Shown: positions 55,685 through 64,000 of the stretch, piece by piece
Position numbering within the stretch: the stretch's first letter is position 1
Layout of the letters: every line of letters begins with the position of its first letter
Assembly (NCBI GenBank): GCA_025602905.1
Contig: JAHLKI010000031.1
Span: 62,001-126,000 of the forward strand
Reading direction: 5' to 3'
Source: Phlyctochytrium arcticum
Lineage: Eukaryota > Chytridiomycota > Chytridiomycetes > Chytridiales > Chytridiaceae
DNA: 64,000 bases
Translations under genes and position numbers: made by a program
The notes under the pieces: model-generated
Databases searched by the model: none
What the model was told of the DNA's origin: nothing
What the model saw: the letters and a program-made list of their open reading frames with translations, nothing else

Positions 55685-57762
55685 TCAAGTTTCCTTGACT
55701 GCAGGAATGTCTTTCACTCCCTCTGCCTCGGTCTCTTTCTCGACCTCTTTCTCGGTCTCTTCCTCGGCGTCTTTCTCGGACCCATTCCTTTCCTCCTTTA
55801 GCCACTGCTCCACGTTTTTCACTGCTTCCACAGGCTCGTGCTTGAAGCGCATCAGGAAACCCTGAATCTGAGCTATGGAAATGGTGTAGGGTGGGATGGC
55901 CTCGGCAAACTGTGTCGCAAGGGGATGTAGATCTTGGACAGGAGAATCACCTGCCGTGTGCGGCATCGTTTCTTCTCCAGATGCTTCTGGTGTGGGCTCA
56001 CCAATCGCGTGCCCAGGAAAAAAACCCGAGAACAACTGCCGGATTTGCTCCCGACTTGCCAATCCCAGTTCCAACTTGACATCCACGCGGCCGGGGCGCA
56101 CAAGGGCTGGGTCCAGCTTGTTTAGATGGTTGGTGGTCATACACACAATCCGTCCTTCTTGTGCAGCCACTCCATCAATGGCATTGAGGAGACCGGAAAA
56201 TGTGACGTTGGTGGAAATTGTGTTGGGGGCGGTCGTGACAGCAGCAGCGGCAGAGGGTTTCATGCCCCAGGTGTCTCGCTGCTTAGGGGAGTCAGGTGGG
56301 GATTGATTGACGCGGGACACGAATGCTGCATCAATGTCTTCCAGTAGCAGGATGCAGCGGGCGGGAGTTTGAACCATGAGCTCTGTAAGGGCTGAAGATG
56401 TTCATTAGCTGCTTGATACTGTTGCATTGCGAATTCAAGCCAAACTTACTCTCATCCGTCATTCCCTTATTGGCCAAACTAATGACATAGATGTTGAGTT
56501 TGAATTCACCCGCCAGCGATGTGACAAAACTCGTTTTGCCCGTCCCCGGTTTTCCATAAAACATGTACCCTCTTCGGTACGGGATCCCTCGATCGGCATA
56601 CCACGTTTCGCTCGCCAAAAACTCTTTCACATCCGATATAACCAGTTCTTTGATACCTTGATCTAACACGATGGTGCTCATGGCGCGGATGGGACGGGAT
56701 CGGATGCGGGTCCAGTTCCCGTACTGATCAGCAGAGTAGATGATTGTCCTTTGTTTGTCCTTTGCGATATAGAGACGTTGAGCTTCGTATACCAGACTCT
56801 CGAGAACGGTCCGGGACCAGCCCAGAGTACTGATGGTGATGCGCTCTTTGTTTGCGGACGACATCCCGTCTCCTTCTCCTCCTTTTGAGGATCGCGTTCG
56901 GGATAGCATCAAGATACGGGAATTGAATGTGAAAAAATGGGTTCCTGCCACGATTTGTTTCAGTTCACAAATACAATTCACATTCAAAGCCGCGTCTGCA
57001 TACCTGGCGACGGAAGAAAGTAGACTGGAGGCGAGGTAAGGCCAAGCTCATCGTCATCGCGGCGATGGTTCTGGCGCACGTTCGTGGTAACGCTGAACCG
57101 CGTTGTACTGCGATGGCATTAGTTAGTTTGTGGTATGTCGTTGGATGCATTTTGAATGCGTACTTTTTGGACAAGGGGTGATCTGCCATGTATGCCAAGA
57201 TCCAGTTATAGGCTTCGTCCCTGGGAAAATAAACAAATGCGTCAACCATCCAATATTCGATCGGGAGAGATTGCTAAAGGACTCCTTTCAATTCATGTTC
57301 TTACTTGTTATCGAATTCGGCCGTCACAACTATGTATCGTTTGATGCCCTCCCAGATGAGATTTCCGATGATTCCTGCGCCGGCCACCAAGGCCCCCATG
57401 ACAGCTAGAGTAATACCGCCTGTCGCGACCGGGTTGGATTCCAGTCCGGCTTGAGATGTAAACATTTGGATGAGTGTCGTGATGGCTGATGGCTGCTCCG
57501 ATGGGGGGTTTTTGGAGTTGACCACACCTAATTCGGGAAACTCTTCATGATTGCGGGGAGTAGAGTTGAATGAGCGGGAAGGCGATACAATGGCGCTTGC
57601 TAGTGCAAGAGTCGACAATCGTTGTAGTGAAGTGTTTGGCCAACCCACCAGGTTGCTGAAGGTTGCCATTCTCGGCGACCGTAGCGCTACCGGTTTGAAG
57701 ACTTGCTTGCTGAAGAGTTTGCTATGCTGGACGGCCAATGTTTTAAGACGACCTAGGTTCAT
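55685..57762 (-). CDS. BCS1-type mitochondrial AAA ATPase (5 exons)
   Basis: Expected inner-membrane AAA protein that translocates the folded Rieske Fe-S protein into complex III. Exons are 57762-57305, 57220-57164, 57107-57004, 56944-56450 and 56391-55685, 606 aa, with introns of 84, 56, 59 and 58 nt. The N-terminus is basic and Ser-rich, as in a mitochondrial presequence. A hydrophobic segment follows (GGITLAVMGALVAGAGIIGN). The BCS1-specific domain shows RFSVTTNV, LPSPGTHFF and ISTLGWSR. The AAA module has Walker A YGKPGTGKTSF, Walker B CILLLEDIDAAF, TFSGLLNAIDGVA, sensor MTTNHLNKLDPALVRPGRVD and a Lys/Glu-rich tail. This presequence of over 100 residues and the acidic tail make it longer than yeast Bcs1 (456 aa). 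Fungi often have extra BCS1-like paralogues, so orthology to Bcs1 itself is not certain. Confidence 0.88.
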
Positions 57763-58052
57763 TTCCCCCCTCCGAAAAGGTCACTGGCCCCCATTCAGTT
57801 GCGTCGTCGGGCTGCAAACTTGCAAAGACACGATCGATCCTGGCCGTGGCTTCCCCGCGTCAACAGCAGAGCCAAAGATATAGACATGAGCATTTCGCAT
57901 AGGAGAGGCACACAGGTATATAAGAAAGGAAGAAGGGACATCGCAAAGATTGAATTTATAAACAAAGGAAATGTAATGTACAGAAGGACGAAAAGTTATT
58001 GATGAGCCTGGTGAGCTCTTTCATATATTAACATAACGGGATGATGCACTGT

Positions 58053-58758
58053 TCAGGCAGCGTAACCCAGCCCAGATCCTGCGACAGGTCGAGCGGCCTT
58101 CAAGTCATGAACGCGATATATGCGAACGTGATCCCAGCCATGCCCTGTTTTGCTATACTCTTGATCAGTTGGTGGTCGTCGATAGTGTGAAGGTTCGTAG
58201 GGATGGTAGTTTGGTTCGGCATAGCTACTCGGGCTCTCCTTATGGCCTGGCTTCCTAGATTTACTCTTTCCGTCGTCCTCCGATGAGCGATGGGGAGCTT
58301 TGTCATTCTTTTGACGGTCGGCATCGTGATTGTATTTCTCATCAGTTTGCTCGTTCCCGCTAGGATACCGTCCCGTTGCACCTCTATTGCGGGCAATCTC
58401 CGATGGAGTTCGGAATTTGTTCCAGTTCAGCGGCTGCCCCAACGCAGCGTGTTGAAACTCTGCACTCTGTGGTACGTGCTCGGGCGCTTTAGATGGGACA
58501 TTGTCGGTTTCGGATGAGTGAGAATTATAGGGCCGAGGGTAAGGATGTTCATTGCCGGGGCCAGGATAGGAGCTGGAAGTTCGTTTCAGATTTCTTGGAC
58601 CTCCTGCCAAAGCAGCAAAGTCGGGTCTGCGTCAGACGAAGGATCAATACAACTGACTGGGATGGCATTCGTGGGACGACTTACCTCTCCTGAAGAGACG
58701 CATCCTTCAAAGCTAGAGCACTTGCCGCGAAGGCCAGTACAAGAGTCGCCACTCGCAT
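58053..58758 (-). CDS. Secreted hydrophilic 215-aa protein (2 exons), effector-like layout
   Basis: Exon 1 is 58758-58685 and exon 2 is 58626-58053; the 58-nt intron is GTAAGT...ACGCAG. Exon 1 encodes a signal peptide (MRVATLVLAFAASALAL) and is too short to stand out alone. The mature protein is strongly hydrophilic, rich in Ser, Pro, His, Tyr, Asn and Lys/Arg. Examples are PGPGNEHPYPRPYNSH, PSSYAEPNYHPYEPSHYRRP and a charged KSKSRKPGHKE tract. The C-terminal 30 residues (WDHVRIYRVHDLKAARPV) look more ordered. There are no Cys, no repeats that tile exactly and no known domain. Secretion is a sound inference from the leader; any host-facing or wall role is speculative. Confidence 0.65.
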
Positions 58759-60740
58759 TTCTCGGTTAGAATCGAGATCTTTAATTATTCCAGTAGTTCG
58801 ATGGCAGAGATTTCTGAGGTGCTTCCCCGACTTTCTTATGTCTGGTCGGCCGTGAAGGTTCTGCCAGAAGTCCTAGTCGCTCCGACTCGCTCGTCGAGTT
58901 GTCGTTGTCAGCCCGTCAATTCGCTCAGCCTTGGATTGGCAGCCTCACGCCAAACACAGCCTTTCGCGTTGGATGGCTGTGCCAGCTGCTTACGACCCCG
59001 AACTTGAAATTCTGAACTTGGAGAATTTGCGGGCTTATAATACACTCGTAGACCAAGAAAGAATTAATTTCGCCGAAGGCGGGATTAATTAATCCCATAA
59101 TCACGCCAACATCAAACTCCGATGGTCAAGTAAAAACGTCGTTGTAATGGGTCGACAATCATACACAGGCAGCGACTTGTTGTGATACGTGGTTCTGAGA
59201 AATGCATACTAGAGTCTTTATTATACGTTGATCTTCAGTAGTCTGGCGCCTATTAACGCATCGAAGGCATGGCCTAATTATTGGGACGAATCGACCGCTG
59301 ATCGACCGCTTTGGTTTCCTACCCCGCACATACCAGTGGATTGACGCTGGCTAGGCCGAGGCCCGGCGATTGACGGCGATGCCGGCCATTACCACCCTTT
59401 CTCGTTTTCGTTGGCTCACGCTGCATCAATTGAGATACTTGAGCGAGGTCCGTATTACCTCTCCAATGGTCATGAGGAGGACCGTTCTGAAGTTTTGTCA
59501 TGGCAGTCAGGACTGGCGCTATCTGTGATGATGGGCCATGGGAAAGGCGCTGGCATTGACCATGTGGTGAAGAATGCAATAGGGCCGCGCTGGCAGCGAC
59601 AGTGGTGAATGACATCCCGCAAACATCTGCTGATGTGATGTCACTTGCAGGGCGATCTTGGTGCCTGTTGATTTACTGAATTTCAGGCATCTAGCGGCAC
59701 TATTGAATGCACCATGTTCTTCGATGCGGTACTGAGCCCATTTATCGTGATGCGCCTCCAAGTGTCGTGATATCTGATACAGTATTTCAACCTATCGGAC
59801 CCGTTGGTCCTCTCGAATGTGAATGGCAACCATAGCATGGTAAGGATGCCCGTGCAGTGTCGTTGCATTTCAGTTGATATAAAGATCCTGAAAATTCCCT
59901 CTGCTGAGCATGTATGGATATGAAGGAGAAATGGCTGAGCTACTTCACTGGAGGCGGGCGACAACATCCAACCGACAGAATTGGGAAAATGTGCACGACA
60001 TAATATTGATCTGATGTCGATGAAGCATATCAGGAAGCCTCTCGTAAAACGCGGAATTGCAACAATTTTTGAAATTGAAAGCATGCCAAATCAGCCTGGA
60101 TATCATAATGCCATCTATACCTCAGTACGAGAAATAATTTCTTCGTTCCAGATCGCTGTTCTTGAGAAGATGTATTCGAATTCACAGTTGGAGCAGGTCA
60201 AGCCTGAGGTCAAGCTCAACAATTAGACTTAATTGTGAGCTAGGGCTCAAACCGGTCAACAATTAGGGACTTAATCGGTCAGGAACAAGGACTTAATCCG
60301 TGAGGCGCAGTCAGGAACTAGGAACTTAATCTGGTCCACCAGTCGCACAACTGCCAATTTGGAATTTGCGAACCTCCAAAATATCCTCTTAGATCCATAG
60401 ATCCAGCTATGATAGTAATAACGACTACCTATTCAGAATTGAAGAAAGCATCGAATGTAACGACGACGCGTAAAATCTGTCAGTTTTTGTCCATTGTCTA
60501 GCGCTTCCATATCATCATCATCATCATAGATGAGGACCCCTGATGAAAGAGTCGGAGCACGATGGGCGACTACTTGACTTAACACCCGTAGGCAAAAAAT
60601 CACTGATGTGTTATAATTGTCGACTCTTTCTTTCCCCCATCTTCTTGCTTTTAGCTTAATTTTTTGCTTGTCGGTAAGCTTGTGGGAAAAATTGACCCTT
60701 ACGTTTTGTTGAATTGACCCTTAAGCACTAACGTTACCAA
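58759..60740. other. Two-kilobase gene-poor region
   Basis: Left end is the presumed promoter of the secreted protein gene. A 16-bp palindrome, gggattaattaatccc, lies at 59081-59096. Repeated phrases ('aggaacaagg/tagggacttaatc') occur three times between 60,255 and 60,330. No coding region convinces me; - strand frames at 59.7-60.1 kb have no similarity I recognise. Confidence 0.4.
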
Positions 60741-61249
60741 AAATAACAGAGGGACTAGTATAAAAAGGCTATGATGTCTGGACCTTGCTCGTTCAAATAA
60801 TTGCGCTGTTCCCATTTTCCCATCCAGAGGTGGTTTTTGAATGCAGATAAATATGAATTGGCGAAGGATTCGGCTTCAGTACTGCTTCCAATTCGATGGT
60901 AAGAACTAAAAGGTCTTGCGGAAATCACAATTAACACCAACTACTAAAGCAGGATACGTGGACGGCCGTATCGATTCATAAGGCGATTGCTGAATTCGGC
61001 TCCGAATTTGGACCATCCCCTTCGTACAGCCCGCACTTGATGTGGCTCCACAAATTACTGATGTGCTCTGCATCGCTACCGGGCTGAATATAGTGCTGGG
61101 TCGATCGTGCTCCGTTAGTCCTTGGGAATGTTAGACTAATTTGGAGCACGATATGTTGTGGGGGGACGTATATGATGGGATAATTTACAAGACCGTAGCC
61201 ATTCCTGCTCCTGGGATTGAAGCTAGATATTTTGAGGATGAAGTTTGTC

Positions 61250-63188
61250 GCCACTGCTCAAATTCCCATCACATCCAATCGCAAAGCCATCTGAGTGAAT
61301 GGCTGGCCCTCGATGCTGATTGTAGCTCTGCACTCTTCAAAGGGGTTGGTTGGTTTCGGCGCATCTCAAAATAACCGCACACTGATGTCAGAGGGACCGC
61401 TGAAATCTTACCAAGCGGTGGACCCAAGACGAGCGGCCATACACTCCACCATGATGTCTTACGAAGCACACCAAAGATCTACCAAGGCCACCCTGTTTGT
61501 ATGCAACATCAACGCTCCCAAGATTACCCACTTGGGCTCGCGGTGGTTCAGCCAAGATTGCGAAGCAACGGGGGACATCTTCCCAGCAACTTGCTTCCTT
61601 CGGGACCAATTACGACCTTGTCTTCTCTGACTCTGAGGGCAGTTTCTCGGATACTGATGACGAGGATGATGCACGCATCTCATACGACAATGAAGAAGAA
61701 GTTGATGGCTCTGCACTGCTTGAAAGGAGGCCATTGAGGACGAAGAAGATGTTCAAGTCTCACCATTGAAACCTCACTACTGGCAATATTTTCTTGTGCT
61801 CTTTCGCATTCTCACACACTTCACGGGTTTCGATCCAACAATGCCCCACAAACGAAAATTCACCCTTCTCCCACTCGCGAGTGCCCAATGCAAGTATATA
61901 GAATACGACATCGACTCATTTCGCGAATTGTTGGTCGACGCGGGGGTCGAGAATGCACCGGCATCGCGAACGATCCGTCAATAAGTCTCCCCCGACAGTC
62001 CTCTTCGAACATATACGCCCCCAAATTTTGGAGAAGACGAGACATATGTTGAGGACCATTGGTTTGCCTGGGCATTCAAGGTTTATTAAAATTGCGACGA
62101 TCGACATGGGAGTGCAAGCGGCCGGGGTGGTCAAGACCGGTCACCGCAAGTTCGCGCAGATTATTTCCACTGATGGCGTTTCTTGCAGTGTCTCTGTTTC
62201 TCGCCCGTGGTCAAGCGAACTCCCACGGCGGTGCGATGGAGACATGTACGGATTTGACGCGGATGGAAAATTCCATCCGATCACTCTTAACCCCGCTTCA
62301 CGGGTCATTGGGCTACACCCAGGACGTATCGACATCTGCACTGTCCTATTGGACGCGTTCCACGCTATGAACAGAATCTCAAAACACTTTCAAAAATCCC
62401 ACGGTGGGTTTAGGCCCTTCATAGCTTGCTTACGCGATGCCATATTCCTTGTCTCGTCCGAAGATGTGAAATTGGTGGAAGAGGTATTGCTCCAGCAAGG
62501 ACTCACTAGGGATGAGATTCAAAAAAAAAGGATTTTGAATGGACGTTCTTTTTAAAGCATTGCCGCCGTCTGATGCCAAAGCCAGCCATACTTGAGCAAC
62601 GCTTAGACAGGCTATTCAACTTATATGCAGAATTACCGGATGGAACGACCTCTGCCAAGCTATTCAGCACCCAGGCACGCAGACAGTTTAGTAACGTCCT
62701 CAACACGTACGGAAAGGCGGAAAAATGGGCTCGGAGGAGAGAGACAATGCCTTAGCTTCCTGCCAGAGCGGCGAAGTTCAAGTTATGGTTGCGACGTCTT
62801 CGTTCAGCGTAGGTGTCAACAAGAAAGATGTGCGCTTTGTAGTTCAGGCAAAACTGCCTGCCTCAATGATGGACCTCATTCAGGAATCTGGCAGGGCTCG
62901 CTGTTTGAGTGATTTGGATGACGTTGACCTTCATTACGAAGCTGGCAGGGGCGAAAATGGTCTTCCTCCCTGGAGATGCATACGGGGTACAAACGCAATC
63001 GAAGGCTACCACAAGCAAAAAGTTATCCTTGTCCCGCGGGCCACGAAGTCTCCCCGGCTCGCCCATCTTGCTCTCACAGACTTCAATCATAGAACATCCG
63101 CCAAGCTGTGCGCAACTGTGGAATGCCCAAGGTTCTGGGAAGCCACTACGTTCAGCATTATCTCGACGACATCCAAAACCAAGTAGAA
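61250..63188 (+). pseudogene. Decayed transposon-associated gene containing an embedded RecQ helicase fragment
   Basis: Coding-like pieces occur in shifting frames: an acidic segment (FSDTDDEDDARISYDNEEE), RELLVDAGVENAP, and a long frame 61953-62555 with DMYGFDADGKFHPITLNPAS, LLDAFHAMNRISKHF and FIACLRDAIFLVSSED. CRRLMPKPAILEQRLDRLF and FSTQARRQFSNVLN come next. The last frame ends with YEAGRGENGLPPWRCIRGTN, AIEG and ALTDFNHRTSAKL. These resemble a family of large fungal proteins, often found beside RecQ-type helicases in repetitive DNA, with an RCxRGTNxxEG core. I cannot give the Pfam name with confidence. Between FSNVLN and CLSDLDDVDLHYE lies RecQ sequence (VMVATSSFSVGVNKKDVRFV, LPASMMDLIQESGRA). 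Several stops show it is not functional. Confidence 0.55.
62700..62905 (+). other. RecQ helicase motif V-VI fragment
   Basis: About 65 codons. SGEVQVMVATSSFSVGVNKK corresponds to RecQ motif V (VMVATxAFGxGVDK) and DLIQESGRA to motif VI (QExGRAGRD), where the following Gly-Arg-Asp is lost. The amino-terminal helicase motifs I-IV are not found nearby. It sits inside the sequence of another gene without a visible target duplication. Confidence 0.6.
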
Positions 63189-63586
63189 AAGTTCAGCGAT
63201 GTATCACTATTCCCATCGTGGCTCATAGTTTAGAGGGCGGGCGTCGCCTGAGGACGGGGCAAAAGGGCCGGAGACCATATGGTAAACGGTCGTTAAAGAT
63301 GGTTTCCGGACGTGGGCGGTGCAGTGATTCGCGTCTGAAAATAAGTGAAGGTGGCCGCTGCAAATCTCTTGTCTCTCTTTGTTCACTGTCTAAACATTTC
63401 CTTGATTCCAATACTATATCTATACTACTCCTACTTTTGCAAATCTTGCTACAATGACCCTTTGCTTTGTTCGTTTCATTTTTTCTAGGAAAGATTGAGC
63501 AGCCGTGGGCTGCACCTCTAAAGGCAATGCATGATACATTTAGAGATCTTGTGCTGTAGCCATCGACTGCGCAACATTGTCGCTGG

Positions 63587-64000
63587 CTAAAACAGCCAAG
63601 TGGAGGCAAAATCCAGCTCCAATATAACAGGATAATGATCTGAGAGAGCTGCCGTTGTCGGGTCGTTCTGGATGATACAAGATTTGCAATGCCGCAGCAG
63701 GTCTTTAGATGCGAATATGTAGTCTAGCCGCATTGGCATTGCATGCATCTCGTCAACCCCGTACATCGTTGGTACACTACTGCCGAAACCTCCAAATTTA
63801 CGCTGGTACAGAGCGCCTACGTCGATCAGTGAACCTGCATTCTCGAGGCACTCTATCACACCGTAGTCAATCTTTTCATCTTGCATGAATTTGCGACATA
63901 ACTTGGCATCTCCCCTCATTTGATCGGATACTTGCTTGCTCTCATATTGCCGCTGATCTGATTTAGCAAGAGAGTTCAAGTCTCCGACCAAGACGCATCG
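63587..64000 (-). CDS. Endonuclease/exonuclease/phosphatase-fold protein, C-terminal part (cut by window edge)
   Basis: The frame is open from the right edge to TAG at 63587-63589, giving about 137 residues of the C-terminus. It shows the EEP-fold motifs RCVLVGDLNSLAK (Gly-Asp-x-Asn, metal and phosphate site), MRLDYIFASKDLL (Leu-Asp-Tyr-Ile) and ALSDHYPVILEL (Ser-Asp-His catalytic His). The family includes AP endonucleases, inositol-phosphate 5-phosphatases, sphingomyelinases and CCR4-type deadenylases; the part in view does not decide between them. No stop or frameshift is seen. The N-terminal catalytic Glu motif should lie beyond 64,000. Confidence 0.75.
   Translation of the reverse strand, partial: RCVLVGDLNSLAKSDQRQYESKQVSDQMRGDAKLCRKFMQDEKIDYGVIECLENAGSLIDVGALYQRKFGGFGSSVPTMYGVDEMHAMPMRLDYIFASKDLLRHCKSCIIQNDPTTAALSDHYPVILELDFASTWLF

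Noticed and set aside
58053..58758. RXLR or Crinkler effector signature in the secreted protein
   Set aside because: RNLKR near the mature N-terminus does not fit RxLR and no LxLFLAK motif is present.

Overview
This looks like nuclear DNA of an early-diverging fungus, possibly a zoosporic chytrid. Genes are interrupted by short GT-AG introns, mostly 44-84 nt. Fungal regulators are present (a RIM101/PacC-type zinc-finger factor, a NoxR/p67phox-type protein, a two-domain Ras GEF), and F-box/LRR and ankyrin families are duplicated and decaying. The phylum is an inference; no rRNA, tRNA or organelle marker was found.

Layout. 0.36-2.58 kb is a complete Mutator-like (MULE) transposon with terminal inverted repeats and a 9-bp target duplication. 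3.4-6.0 kb and 17.9-20.7 kb are arms of a large, diverged inverted duplication. Each arm carries F-box/LRR copies around a 204-aa Ser-rich gene. Between the arms lie a Ras GEF (6.4-9.5 kb), a 4-exon gene of unknown function (10.4-11.4 kb), a RIM101-like gene with an apparent 1-base frameshift (12.0-13.9 kb) and a 4-kb gene-poor stretch. 20.8-32.3 kb is repeat-rich: a ~170-bp tandem array, a 2-kb purine-rich strand, a piggyBac-type remnant bounded by TTAA, GC-rich hairpin repeats, homopolymer runs, one secreted Cys-rich gene and a truncated ankyrin gene.

32.3-47.7 kb returns to ordinary genes (NoxR, a small zinc-motif protein, two low-complexity proteins, a GNAT acetyltransferase, a ROK1/DDX52 helicase), broken by a disrupted LRR gene, a decayed multi-exon gene and a copia protease relic. 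47.9-53.7 kb holds a truncated copy of the 5' end of tah18, a frameshifted gene built from DUF723-like zinc modules and two HNH-like modules of the type known from giant DNA viruses, a disrupted ankyrin gene, and then intact five-exon tah18. 55.7-58.8 kb has a five-exon BCS1-type AAA ATPase and a secreted hydrophilic protein. 61-63.2 kb is a decayed transposon-associated gene with a piece of RecQ helicase embedded in it. The right edge cuts an endonuclease/exonuclease/phosphatase-fold gene.

The housekeeping genes (ROK1 for rRNA processing, Tah18 for cytosolic Fe-S assembly, BCS1 for Rieske protein insertion) are unrelated in pathway and show no operon-like logic. The most notable material is the virus-like HNH gene beside the tah18 duplication, the RecQ insertion, and the mirror-image duplication that keeps an unknown Ser-rich gene intact while its F-box neighbour decays. 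Exon boundaries were set by eye from splice consensus, reading phase and protein-family similarity; none was computed.
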